Below are positions 17,268 to 24,643 of a DNA stretch of 64,000 bases, piece by piece (position 1 is the stretch's first letter; the number at the start of each line of letters is the position of its first letter). Origin of the DNA: HNR sp040400085 (GTDB taxonomy: Bacteria > Actinomycetota > Actinomycetes > Actinomycetales > Microbacteriaceae); contig JBBAQX010000002.1 in the NCBI GenBank assembly GCA_040400085.1, positions 62,001 through 126,000 of the forward strand, in the 5' to 3' direction. The notes beneath the pieces are model-generated. The model was not told where the DNA came from, did no database searches, and worked only from the letters and a program-made list of their open reading frames with translations. The position numbers and the translations under genes are program-made.

Positions 17268-17782
17268 ATGAGCAAGTTAGTCGAACACATCATCAACGAG
17301 GACGTGGCTTCGCTGCAGGAGTCGCTCGACGCCGTCCTGCGCAGTAAGATCGAGGCGGCCCTGTTCGGTGGCGATGAGGACGANNNNNNNNNNNNNNNNN
17401 NNNNNNNNNNNNNNNNNNNNNNNNNNNNNNNNNNNNNNNNNNNNNNNNNNNNNNNNNNNNNNNNNNNNNNNNNNNNNNNNNNNACGCCGTCCTGCGCAGT
17501 AAGATCGAGGCGGCCCTGTTCGGTGGCGATGAGGACGATCTCGACGAGGAGCAGATCGACGAGCTCGATAAGAATACCATCCAGTCGTACGTCAAGAAGG
17601 CCGTAAAGTCCCAGCGTACCGCTAAAGACGTTGCGGCGAGGGCCGAGGACCGGGCGGTAGGAGCCGCCACTATGAAGACCGCCGAGAAGAACCTCGACAC
17701 CGCACAGAAGAACTGGGGAGTCGCCGCCAAGCGCGAGGCCGGTTTGAGGTTGGCTAAGAAGAATTATAAGGTAAAGCAGTGA
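17268..17782 (+). CDS. Presumed prohead core protein (spans an artificial gap)
   Basis: The coding frame runs into a 100-N gap but resumes in a second copy of the same 55 bases. If the gap and one copy are removed the frame is open for 119 residues. It starts MSKLVEHIINEDVASLQESL, the module shared with 15028 and 15701, followed by LDEEQIDELDKNTIQSYVKK, one IDEL-type repeat. It looks like a short member of the core family. The stop overlaps the GTG of the next gene. Confidence 0.7.
17384..17483. other. Artificial 100-N scaffold gap
   Basis: Exactly 100 Ns are flanked by identical 55-base sequences (17329-17383 and 17484-17538). This is the signature of two contigs overlapping by k-1 or k bases that a scaffolder failed to merge. 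Collapsing Ns plus one copy restores the 17268 reading frame. Confidence 0.95.
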
Positions 17783-18120
17783 AGACCTTCTCCGAGTTCC
17801 TGCACGAGGACTACCTGACGGAAGGTGGGCATGACTACATCATGCACGTGCCGTCCGACAAGGAGAGCGACGTCCACAAGCACTGGGACGAGCAGAAGAA
17901 GCGTGACTCGGAGAACGACGACGCGGAGGGTTACTCCGGCGACTCCCGCACGTTCAATCGCGGTATCGATTTCCACCGTCACACGACTCATCCGAATCGC
18001 GATGCCGCCCATAAGTACATTCTGGATAAGCATCAGAAGTGGGACAGGCCCATCGCCGTTAAATACAAACATACGGACGGTAAGATCCACCACGCAGTCG
18101 GTGGATGGGCGTCGACATAG
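17779..18120 (+). CDS. Small protein with capsid-targeting-like leader
   Basis: This 113-residue protein starts with GTG overlapping the previous stop. It begins MKTFSEFLHE followed by Asp, a leader ending in L-H-E. The body is rich in His, Asp and Lys, with AAHKYILDKHQKWDRPIAVK near the end. I recognise no domain. It lies directly upstream of the prohead protease gene, which would process the leader. Confidence 0.7.
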   Translation: MKTFSEFLHEDYLTEGGHDYIMHVPSDKESDVHKHWDEQKKRDSENDDAEGYSGDSRTFNRGIDFHRHTTHPNRDAAHKYILDKHQKWDRPIAVKYKHTDGKIHHAVGGWAST

Positions 18121-18129
18121 GGGATAGAA

Positions 18130-18792
18130 ATGCTACTCATAACCGAATTGCTTGAGGACGTTCATTACGGCACCGAGGAGGTTATCGACGAGGCGACTGG
18201 ACAGAAGGCTAAGAACCTCTACATCGAGGGCGTCTTCCTCCAGGCCAACGTCGTCAACCGCAACAAGCGCTTCTACCCGACGGACGTCCTCGCAAACGAG
18301 GTCAATCGCTACAACGAGGAGCACGTCAAGAAGGGACGCGGTTTCGGCGAGCTGGGTCATCCTCAGGGTCCTTCGATCAACCTGGAGCGCATCAGCCACA
18401 TCGTCACCGAATTGAAGCAGGATGGTCACAACTTCGTCGGTAAGGCCCGAATCGCTAAGACCCCCTACGGCGACATTGCCAAGGGAATCATGGAGTCCGG
18501 CGGTAGTCTGGGCGTCTCGTCCCGCGGCCTCGGCACGCTACAGCCGAACAAGGACGGTATCATGGAGATCCAGAAGGACTTCCGTCTGGCCGCCGCGGCC
18601 GACATCGTCGCCGATCCGTCGGCTCCGGATGCCTGGGTCAAGGGCGTAATGGAGGGAGTGTTCCAGTTCAATGAAGGTACCGGTATCTGGGAGAAGCTTC
18701 AGGCCGAGAAGGCCGAGATGAAGAGACTAACGCGTCGTGAAATCGAGGAGCAGGCTCTGGCCCGCTTCAAGAAGTTCATGGCGAGCCTTTAA
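18130..18792 (+). CDS. gp21: Prohead core protease, T4 gp21-like
   Basis: This 220-residue protein (T4 gp21 has 212) matches T4-type prohead proteases. GELGHP at residues 73-78 supplies the catalytic His, and GVSSRGLG at 128-135 the Ser. The enzyme matures the head by cutting scaffold, core, internal proteins and the capsid protein after (L/I)xE motifs. It sits directly before scaffold and major capsid genes as in T4. Its presence makes the repeated I-D-E and L-x-E motifs nearby meaningful. Confidence 0.93.
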   Translation: MLLITELLEDVHYGTEEVIDEATGQKAKNLYIEGVFLQANVVNRNKRFYPTDVLANEVNRYNEEHVKKGRGFGELGHPQGPSINLERISHIVTELKQDGHNFVGKARIAKTPYGDIAKGIMESGGSLGVSSRGLGTLQPNKDGIMEIQKDFRLAAAADIVADPSAPDAWVKGVMEGVFQFNEGTGIWEKLQAEKAEMKRLTRREIEEQALARFKKFMASL

Positions 18793-18821
18793 CTACGCTC
18801 TTCATGTAGAAGAGTGCAACG

Positions 18822-18829
18822 AATAAATA
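18822..18829 (+). promoter_or_regulatory. T4-type late promoter box AATAAATA
   Basis: The box ends 25 bases upstream of the scaffold gene start, in a 62-base intergenic stretch. Confidence 0.6.
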
Positions 18830-18854
18830 ACCACACGAATCAAGGAGACATACG

Positions 18855-19613
18855 ATGTCTGAAGCTAAGAAGGACAAGAAGAAGATCGAAGAGGCCGCTG
18901 AGGCCATCGACATCTCCGTCCTCTTCAACGAAGAGACCACCGACGAAGCCAAGGAACAGATCAAGACTGTTTTCGAGGCAGCCGTCGAAGCCCGTGCCGC
19001 CGAGCTCGCCGAAGCCGAAGCCGCTGCCCGCGATGAAATCATCGCCGAGGAAGTTGCCGCCGCCGTCGGTGAACTCGAGGAGGCAATTGACCAGTACCTC
19101 GCCTACGTGGTCGAGAACTGGATGTCAGAAAACGAACTCGCTATCGAGTCGGCCTTCAAGGTCGAGATGGCAGAGAGCCTGATGAGCAGCCTCCAGCAGG
19201 TGTTCGTCGAGCACAACATGGAAATTCCCGAGGATGCGGACGACGTTTTGGAAGGCCTGGTGGCGCGCAATGACGAGCTGCAGGACCGTCTGAATGAAGC
19301 ACATCGCGAGAACATGGCCCTTAAGAATGCAATCGACGAGGCACTCATCGAGAGCGTCATCGACGACATGTCCGAGGGTCTGACCGATACCCAGGCGGCC
19401 AAGCTCAAGAACCTCGCCGAGGGCATCCGCTACACCGACGCCGATGACTTCGCAAAGAAGCTCGTCTCCGTTAAGGAGTCCTTCTTCAACAAGAAGGAAA
19501 AGGCTGAGGACCCGATTCAGGACAAGACCGTGGTCGAAGACGCCTCCGCGCCTAAGCCGGAAGCTAAGAGAACCGGGGACGCGTTCGCCGATCGCATCAA
19601 CTCGGCGTTCTAA
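18855..19613 (+). CDS. gp22: Prohead scaffold protein, T4 gp22-like
   Basis: This 252-residue protein is highly acidic and almost wholly helical and coiled-coil in pattern (EEAAEAIDISVLFNEETTDE, later KLKNLAEGIRYTDADDFAKK). Composition, length (269 in T4) and location between gp21 and gp23 identify the major scaffold. Such scaffolds are cut to small peptides by gp21; several LxE/IxE sites are present. Confidence 0.88.
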   Translation: MSEAKKDKKKIEEAAEAIDISVLFNEETTDEAKEQIKTVFEAAVEARAAELAEAEAAARDEIIAEEVAAAVGELEEAIDQYLAYVVENWMSENELAIESAFKVEMAESLMSSLQQVFVEHNMEIPEDADDVLEGLVARNDELQDRLNEAHRENMALKNAIDEALIESVIDDMSEGLTDTQAAKLKNLAEGIRYTDADDFAKKLVSVKESFFNKKEKAEDPIQDKTVVEDASAPKPEAKRTGDAFADRINSAF

Positions 19614-19624
19614 AGCGAACGTCT

Positions 19625-19632
19625 AATAAATA
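19625..19632 (+). promoter_or_regulatory. T4-type late promoter box AATAAATA
   Basis: The box ends 30 bases before the major capsid gene and is followed by a strong AAGGAGAA ribosome site, as expected for the most abundant virion protein. Confidence 0.65.
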
Positions 19633-19662
19633 ACCTCAAGAATACCCGTCAAGGAGAAAACA

Positions 19663-21039
19663 ATGGACAGCTACGGTTTCAACAGCGCGCTGGTCGAGAA
19701 GTGGAAGAACGTCATCGACAGCGAGCGTTATGCCAAGGTGAGCGATCCCTGGAAGCGAGCTTCTCTCGCCCGTGTGATCGAGAACACGGTGGACGAGCTC
19801 AAGTCTTCGAACGGAATGGCTCCCATGTCATTTGCCGAAGCCGCGGGCGACGTTCCGACCAACACCATCGGAAACGGTGACCAGTCCGGCCAGGTTAAGT
19901 GGCAGGATCCGGTTCTCATTCAGATGCTGCGTCGCAGCATGCCGAACCTGATGGCCAACGACATCGCCGGCGTTCAGCCGATGAACGGTCCGTCCGGCCT
20001 CATCTTCGCCCTCCGCGCTCTGTACGGCAACGTCGCCGGCAACGAGGCGTTCTACGACGAACCGGAAACCAACCGCTCCACCGTCTCTGGTGGCACCGAC
20101 GTTCTCGGTGACAAGCACGTTGGTACGTACCCGGGCAACACCACGACCGGCACGGCCAACCTGGCTGAGACCGGCATCTACAACTACGCCGACGGCATGA
20201 GCACTGCTCAGCTCGAAGCTCTGGGTGCGACCGGTAACGTCGCCTTCCCGGAAATGGCATTCACGGTCGACAAGATCACCGTGACCCCGGGTGGCCGCGC
20301 AATGAAGGCGCACTACTCTGTGGAACTCGCGCATGACCTGCAGAAGACTCACGGCCTCGACGCCGAGAAGCTCCTGTCGGAAATGCTCTCCACCGAAGTG
20401 GTTGCCGAAATCAACCGTGAGCTCATCCGCACCGTCTACCTCACCGCCGCTCGCGGCGCTGTGAACGGCGTCACTGCTGCCAACGGACGCTTCAACCTCG
20501 ACGTTGACTCCAACGGCCGCTGGCTCGGTGAGAAGTTCAAGGGTCTCGCCTTCTTCATTGAGATGGAAGCGAACCAGATCGCGAAGGAAACCCGTCGCGG
20601 TAAGGGCAACATCATCATCTGCTCGTCCAACGTCGCCTCCGCTCTGCAGATGGCCGGTGTACTCGACTACACCCCGGCAATCAACAACGAGGGTCTGACC
20701 GTCGACGACACGGGCAACACCTTCGCCGGTATCGCGATGAAGCGCTACCGCGTCTACATCGACCCGTACGCCGGTGCCAACTACATGGTGGTTGGTTACA
20801 AGGGCGCCACTCCGATGGATGCTGGCCTCTACTACTGCCCGTACGTCCCGCTGCAGTTCAGCCGCGTGGTCGATCCGAACACCCACCAGCCGAACATCGC
20901 GTTCAAGACGCGCTACGCGATCATCCAGAACCCGTTCTCGGTCGGCCGTGTCAACGGCGCCGTGGGTCAGATGGCCGCTACGCTCCGCAAGGACAGCAAC
21001 GTCTACTATAGGCGTGTATTGGTCGACAACATCCTCTAA
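19663..21039 (+). CDS. gp23: Major capsid protein, T4 gp23-like
   Basis: This 458-residue protein (T4 gp23 has 521) contains the T4-type capsid sequence VLIQMLRRSMPNLMANDIAG and the C-terminal strands LQFSRVVDPNTHQPNIAFKT and AIIQNPFSVGRVNGAVGQ. The first 59 residues would be the N-terminal propeptide: the sequence MSFAEAAG offers a cleavage site after Glu59, in line with gp23 maturation, though this is inferred. A strong terminator follows. Confidence 0.95.
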   Translation: MDSYGFNSALVEKWKNVIDSERYAKVSDPWKRASLARVIENTVDELKSSNGMAPMSFAEAAGDVPTNTIGNGDQSGQVKWQDPVLIQMLRRSMPNLMANDIAGVQPMNGPSGLIFALRALYGNVAGNEAFYDEPETNRSTVSGGTDVLGDKHVGTYPGNTTTGTANLAETGIYNYADGMSTAQLEALGATGNVAFPEMAFTVDKITVTPGGRAMKAHYSVELAHDLQKTHGLDAEKLLSEMLSTEVVAEINRELIRTVYLTAARGAVNGVTAANGRFNLDVDSNGRWLGEKFKGLAFFIEMEANQIAKETRRGKGNIIICSSNVASALQMAGVLDYTPAINNEGLTVDDTGNTFAGIAMKRYRVYIDPYAGANYMVVGYKGATPMDAGLYYCPYVPLQFSRVVDPNTHQPNIAFKTRYAIIQNPFSVGRVNGAVGQMAATLRKDSNVYYRRVLVDNIL

Positions 21040-21057
21040 GCTTCGGCAAAGAGAAAG

Positions 21058-21090
21058 AGAAAGGGACCCTTGCGGGTCCCTTTCTTTATT
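21058..21090 (+). terminator. Rho-independent terminator after the capsid gene
   Basis: AAAGGGACCC, loop TTGC, GGGTCCCTTT forms a strong stem followed by CTTTATT. It closes the late structural operon. Confidence 0.9.
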
Positions 21091-21158
21091 CAGTTTCTTA
21101 TTCTTTAGTAAAGGGTCCCTGACCATATAAACTCCGATGTCAATCCGGCGAAAAAACC

Positions 21159-21166
21159 CATAAATT
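21159..21166 (+). promoter_or_regulatory. Weak late-type box CATAAATT
   Basis: This variant box lies 18 bases before the 21185 start, after the capsid terminator. Spacing fits the other late boxes, the match is partial. Confidence 0.4.
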
Positions 21167-21184
21167 AGACAAAAGGAAACACAC

Positions 21185-21550
21185 ATGAAGACGCTCAAGC
21201 AGTTCCTCGATGAAGGGCGCGCGCCGCACGGATCTTCAGCTCTCCTCCCGTCAGGATCGAGACTTCACCCGGACCAACCGCACAAGAACGAGTATCACGC
21301 GGGCTGGACGTCGGATCCCAAGCATGAGGGCACGTACCTTCTAGCTAAGAAGCCGTACTCCGATAAGCATGTCGTCATCTCGGGCCACGGCAGCCCAGAT
21401 GGATACCCGAATGTCGGCGACGTCATTCGGGGTCATCACGACCAGACGCACAAGGACCTCGGACACTACGTCATAGTCCACAAGACCACGCATAAGAACG
21501 TGGGTAGCATGCCCGTAAAGAAGTCCCACCCCCTCTGGGTTTACAAGTAA
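21185..21550 (+). CDS. Small protein with capsid-targeting-like leader
   Basis: This 121-residue protein begins MKTLKQFLDE followed by Gly, an ideal leader ending in L-D-E before a small residue. The rest is rich in His, Gly, Ser and Lys, with HVVISGHGSPDGYPNVGDVI in the middle. I recognise no family. It is the last gene of the + strand late region, separated from the capsid gene by the terminator and a weak late box. Confidence 0.7.
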   Translation: MKTLKQFLDEGRAPHGSSALLPSGSRLHPDQPHKNEYHAGWTSDPKHEGTYLLAKKPYSDKHVVISGHGSPDGYPNVGDVIRGHHDQTHKDLGHYVIVHKTTHKNVGSMPVKKSHPLWVYK

Positions 21551-21637
21551 ATGGTCGTCTACTTTCAGGGTGTCGAGCGCGAGGACTTCATTTTCTCGGA
21601 TGTGAACAGCGTCGCCACGAGCAATCAAGGGGCTGGT

Positions 21638-21811
21638 TCAACGCCATGGCCCCCAGACTTCCAACCCACCACGCCAGATCATGTGTCCGGCGACGTAGAG
21701 GATGATGGCCAGACCTGCGTAGGCTATCCACCGGAAGCGGTTTAGAAGCCTTGCGATGAGGGACGCGGCGAGACCCATCAACGCCACGGACATTGCGAGA
21801 TAGTCGCTCAT
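21638..21811 (-). CDS. Small two-helix membrane protein
   Basis: This 57-residue protein starts MSDYLAMSVALMGLAASLIA after a GAGGAAA ribosome site; longer in-frame starts exist but lack a site. Two hydrophobic segments (about residues 5-20 and 28-45) separated by RLLNRFRW indicate an inner-membrane protein. Its function is unknown. It faces the + strand 21185 gene. Confidence 0.6.
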   Translation of the reverse strand: MSDYLAMSVALMGLAASLIARLLNRFRWIAYAGLAIILYVAGHMIWRGGLEVWGPWR

Positions 21812-21881
21812 GCTTTCCTCTTTCATGATGTCAATCAGCAATGCCGGCCTTTCCGACCGACTGTACTATTCTACACCAATG

Positions 21882-22097
21882 TCAACTCGACAATAAACTG
21901 TGGTAGAATGCACTCAGGTTGGAACCGTACACAATCACGATGACGGTGAGGGTGAGCACGGAGCCTAAGCTCATCCACAGCCACTTTGCACTTGGGCTGC
22001 TCGAGAAGAGAGCGATGGCAAAGACTTCCTTGCCAAAGAGACGCAGCGCAATCTCAAAGCGGCGATCATCGGCCGCTGGATCAATGATGTCAGTCAA
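21882..22097 (-). CDS. Small membrane protein
   Basis: This 71-residue protein has an N-terminal soluble part (RRFEIALRLFGKEVFAIALF) and one hydrophobic segment near residues 43-60 (WMSLGSVLTLTVIVIVYG). Small phage proteins of this style are common, but I know no function. It overlaps the next - strand gene upstream by 8 bases. Confidence 0.65.
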   Translation of the reverse strand: MTDIIDPAADDRRFEIALRLFGKEVFAIALFSSSPSAKWLWMSLGSVLTLTVIVIVYGSNLSAFYHSLLSS

Positions 22098-22374
22098 GAG
22101 TCACCGTCACTTTCTCTATTACGTCAGGATGGAGATGGCCGTACGTACCGACGGTTGCCTCCATCTGTGATTTGGTCATCATGTCCGCGACCTGCTTTGG
22201 AGTGTGAACCCGCGTGTTGTAGTGGCTCAACGTGATGTTGACGTAGGTATACTTAAGGATGTCCCTCACCTCACGAGGAAGACCGTCGTACAACTCCATA
22301 CGTTCTTCCGTGGATGTGTTGCAACCGGGAAACGGTGCCTTTCCACCAAAGTTACTGCCATTCCCAAATGTCAT
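22090..22374 (-). CDS. Hypothetical protein
   Basis: This 94-residue protein starts MTFGNGSNFGGKAPFPGCNT and ends VIEKVTVTLD, with a helical region (VRDILKYTYVNITLSHYNTR) in the middle. No domain is recognised. A good -10 TATAAT with TTATTC at 17-base spacing lies just upstream, so it is the first gene of a short - strand operon with 21882. Confidence 0.65.
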   Translation of the reverse strand: MTFGNGSNFGGKAPFPGCNTSTEERMELYDGLPREVRDILKYTYVNITLSHYNTRVHTPKQVADMMTKSQMEATVGTYGHLHPDVIEKVTVTLD

Positions 22375-22394
22375 AGCTCGTGCCTTCTTTATGT

Positions 22395-22423
22395 ATTATA
22401 TAGTACGGATGGCGGGTGAATAA
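22395..22423 (-). promoter_or_regulatory. Sigma70-like promoter for the 22374-21882 operon
   Basis: On the - strand TTATTC, a 17-base spacer and a perfect TATAAT lie 21 bases upstream of the 22374 start. Confidence 0.6.
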
Positions 22424-22458
22424 CCCGCTTTCTTAGTGTCTACATATAGGAGTAAGAA

Positions 22459-22617
22459 TTGTTTAGGAACGCATTGGATAGCTACAGTCGTTGGCAGAAG
22501 CGTCGCAGCGATATTGCCCAGCTGCAGGCATTGACCGATCGTGATTTGGCCGACATCGGCATCCGTCGCTATGACATCGAACGCGTCGTCAACGGACTCA
22601 AGTCCCCGCGCGACTAG
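22459..22617 (+). CDS. DUF1127 (YjiS-like) small protein
   Basis: This 52-residue protein starts with TTG, seven bases after AGGAG. It reads MFRNALDSYSRWQKRR, then QALTDRDLADIGIRRYDIER, the DUF1127 signature (LSDRxLxDIGIxRxDI). This family is abundant in alphaproteobacteria, where short Arg-rich members are linked to RNA turnover and phosphate or stress responses. It is alone on the + strand among - strand genes, so it may have been acquired from the host. The role in the phage is unknown. Confidence 0.8.
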   Translation: MFRNALDSYSRWQKRRSDIAQLQALTDRDLADIGIRRYDIERVVNGLKSPRD

Positions 22618-22805
22618 TAATGGACGAAGACGACTGACGGTCCCGTGTATACCTGTACGATTCCAGATCCGTACACGATCCAAACGACCGTCACGTCGTC
22701 GTCGATCTCATCGCCCACATAACGATTCGACTTCTCGACTGATACGACCACGAGTTTGGGCGACCCGCTCTTCAGGCGAACGATGTCACCGAGCTTGAAT
22801 TTCAT
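22614..22805 (-). CDS. YodC/DUF2158-like small protein
   Basis: This 63-residue protein starts MKFKLGDIVRLKSGSPKLVV, the typical opening of DUF2158 proteins (MxFKxGDxVxLKSGGPxMTV), a small SH3-like beta barrel of unknown function. It converges with the DUF1127 gene, the ends overlapping by four bases. Confidence 0.75.
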   Translation of the reverse strand: MKFKLGDIVRLKSGSPKLVVVSVEKSNRYVGDEIDDDVTVVWIVYGSGIVQVYTGPSVVFVHY

Positions 22806-22818
22806 GATTCTCTACCTT

Positions 22819-23019
22819 TCAATCCACGTGTCCATTCAAGTGTAGAACTTCCCTCTCGAGGTCGTCGCACCTTCGCGTCAGACCCTCGACGGCGTCGATT
22901 AGACTGAGTATCAACGGGCCGAGTGCACCGAAAGTCGGAACCTCGGGATCGTGCTTCGAGAAGTATGATCGCGGCAGATTCTCGGGCCAGTCTCTCGACT
23001 TGAACGGACGCCACTTCAT
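22819..23019 (-). CDS. Hypothetical protein
   Basis: This 66-residue protein is read from MKWRPFKSRDWPENLPR; the start overlaps the end of the phosphoesterase gene upstream. The C-terminal half (LILSLIDAVEGLTRRCDDLE) is a predicted amphipathic or coiled-coil helix. No family is recognised. Confidence 0.6.
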   Translation of the reverse strand: MKWRPFKSRDWPENLPRSYFSKHDPEVPTFGALGPLILSLIDAVEGLTRRCDDLEREVLHLNGHVD

Positions 23020-23573
23020 CGCGCCTTCTCCATGTTCGCGTCCCACGCCGGGCGCTTGCCTTGACTATTGTTGGACCACTCGGTGAACCTCGCCGTGACC
23101 TCTCCGAGTTCGATCGGGGTGTAATTCAGCCGCTCCACGCCGACGTCCATGGAACCGGGAATGTCCGGCAGCGTCCCGTGGGTGTGGCCGTGGAGGTGGA
23201 CTGTGCCTCTCCAGTAGCCGTCCCACTCACGCATGGGATAGTGCATCAGGTGGACCCGGATCTTACCCGCCCTGCCCCGGTAGTGGGACCCCACGGAGGC
23301 CCACGGGAGCCTCGTCGAGTCCACCCCGTCGTGATTACCCAGGACCAGGTGTTTCCTGCCACGGAGCCTCCGGAAGGTCGTCTCCAGGTACTCTATGCCG
23401 CTGGCCCGGTAGGAGAAGTCCCCGAGGTGGTAGACCTCGTCGTTGGGCTTGACGACCGAGTTCCAATTGGCGATCATGGCCATCTCTTCGACGGTCTTGA
23501 ACGGGCGATCCGCCAGCTTGATGATGTTCTCGTGACCAAAGTGGGTGTCCGAGATAAAGAACCTAGACGACAT
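23016..23573 (-). CDS. Calcineurin-like metallophosphoesterase
   Basis: This 185-residue protein starts MSSRFFISDTHFGHENII and carries the metal motifs of this superfamily: D-x-H (SDTHFGH), GDFSY, GNHD (LVLGNHDG), and HGHTH near the end (VHLHGHTHG). The family hydrolyses phosphomonoesters or diesters; the substrate is unknown. A second unrelated-looking member is at 48674. The start at 23573 is preferred over an upstream in-frame Met that overlaps the preceding gene. Confidence 0.85.
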   Translation of the reverse strand: MSSRFFISDTHFGHENIIKLADRPFKTVEEMAMIANWNSVVKPNDEVYHLGDFSYRASGIEYLETTFRRLRGRKHLVLGNHDGVDSTRLPWASVGSHYRGRAGKIRVHLMHYPMREWDGYWRGTVHLHGHTHGTLPDIPGSMDVGVERLNYTPIELGEVTARFTEWSNNSQGKRPAWDANMEKAR

Positions 23574-23754
23574 CGGGTACCTCACTTGGGCATTTCCAGT
23601 CCTGGGAGCGGATGACACTCAATCTCTCTGAGGGCATATCGGACATTTCCTTGTACATAGGATTCAGTTCTTTTGCGTAATCATCGGGTTTGGTCTTTCC
23701 GATCACCTCTCGCACGGCAGCGGCCTCATTTGCAGTCAGTAACACTGTGATCAT
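23563..23754 (-). CDS. Small hypothetical protein (TVLLT-EEA type)
   Basis: This 63-residue protein reads from MITVLLTANEAAAVREVIGK. It resembles the small 25157 protein (ITVVLTMEEARYIRGLLG) in its first 20 residues, so the two may be paralogues. Function unknown. Longer in-frame starts run into the + strand tube-like gene and were rejected. Confidence 0.6.
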   Translation of the reverse strand: MITVLLTANEAAAVREVIGKTKPDDYAKELNPMYKEMSDMPSERLSVIRSQDWKCPSEVPDVV

Positions 23755-23799
23755 GTCCGCCCTCCCCCACTTAGAATAATCCGAAGCCCCGTATGTGTC

Positions 23800-23807
23800 A
23801 ATAAATA
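23800..23807 (+). promoter_or_regulatory. Late-type box AATAAATA very close to a start codon
   Basis: The box ends five bases before ATG 23813. If it acts as a T4-like -10 element, transcription would begin at about the start codon and give a nearly leaderless mRNA. Confidence 0.4.
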
Positions 23808-23812
23808 GGCTC

Positions 23813-24388
23813 ATGGTAGTCACTCCCACCAATCCAAATCTTCTTAACGACAAAGGTGCACGGATGGTGCTCAAGCGAGCGCCGAACCTGGTGTACTTCG
23901 TGCAGAAGGTCCGCATCCCCTCCCTCCGCATTGGGGTGGCCACTCAGTGGGCTCCCATGGATCAGATGCCTTGGCCCGGGGACACGCTGTACCGCGACGA
24001 CTTCTCGGTGAGCTTTAAGATCAACGAGGACATGACCAACTACCTCGAGATGTGGGACTGGATGGTACGCAGCGTCGCCCCGGATCGCCCGGAACAGTAC
24101 CGTTCACTGGTCGGCAGTGCAAAAACCCAGAGAGCATCGGATCTCTTCTCGGACGTGACGGTCATGGTCCCGGGTAGCAGCTATCGGCCGAACATTGAGT
24201 TCCGCCTGGAGGACGCGTTTCCAATGGGGCTGGAAAGCCTCGATTTCACGACCGACGGTCAGGAGGTGGGTTTCCTTGACTCAACGGTTACCTTCCGCTA
24301 CAGGCACTTTACAATGCATCGTATGGGCCCTGGGGAACTGGAAGCGTGGAATATCCCGCCGTCTATAGTGGATCCTGAGAATCCCTAG
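23813..24388 (+). CDS. Tail tube-fold / baseplate protein (possibly gp54-like)
   Basis: This 191-residue protein starts MVVTPTNPNLLNDKGARMVL. The pattern of alternating strands, DDFSVSFKINEDMTNYLEMW followed by DWM, and the ending VTFRYRHFTMHRM matches tail tube-fold proteins such as T4 gp19 and the tube initiator gp54. It stands alone on the + strand among - strand accessory genes and has its own late box. I infer a tube-initiator or baseplate component; the exact T4 counterpart is unsure. Confidence 0.65.
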   Translation: MVVTPTNPNLLNDKGARMVLKRAPNLVYFVQKVRIPSLRIGVATQWAPMDQMPWPGDTLYRDDFSVSFKINEDMTNYLEMWDWMVRSVAPDRPEQYRSLVGSAKTQRASDLFSDVTVMVPGSSYRPNIEFRLEDAFPMGLESLDFTTDGQEVGFLDSTVTFRYRHFTMHRMGPGELEAWNIPPSIVDPENP

Positions 24389-24412
24389 ACAGGAAAACCA
24401 ATTCACGTCGAT

Positions 24413-24643
24413 TCATAACATCTCCTTTGTGTGAGTCTTCTTCCAGAGCTCTAGGAGCTCAGTGAAGTTACGCGCGCCCATCGGACGCCAGTTGGCACCA
24501 AAGCACTCGTAGCAGTCCCCGCCGCAATTGGGAGACCCATTCGGCTTTGCGGTACAGGTTCCGTATCGGGACATAAAGTACGCCGCCTCGGTCTTCTTGA
24601 ACTCCGCTTGCGACTCCTCTGGAGTCAAGTAGACATCAGGCAT
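24413..24643 (-). CDS. Small Cys-rich protein
   Basis: This 76-residue protein starts MPDVYLTPEESQAEFKKTEA. Four Cys lie in CTAKPNGSPNCGGDCYECFG, suggesting a zinc-binding knuckle. Function unknown. Its start overlaps the end of the membrane protein gene upstream by 8 bases, so both are co-translated. Confidence 0.6.
   Translation of the reverse strand: MPDVYLTPEESQAEFKKTEAAYFMSRYGTCTAKPNGSPNCGGDCYECFGANWRPMGARNFTELLELWKKTHTKEML

Noticed and set aside
21551..21745. A + strand frame of 64 codons (MVVYFQGVER...) directly after the 21185 gene
   Set aside because: Its second half lies antisense to a better small membrane protein gene with a good ribosome site, and its sequence looks random there. 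It could still be a very short real gene.
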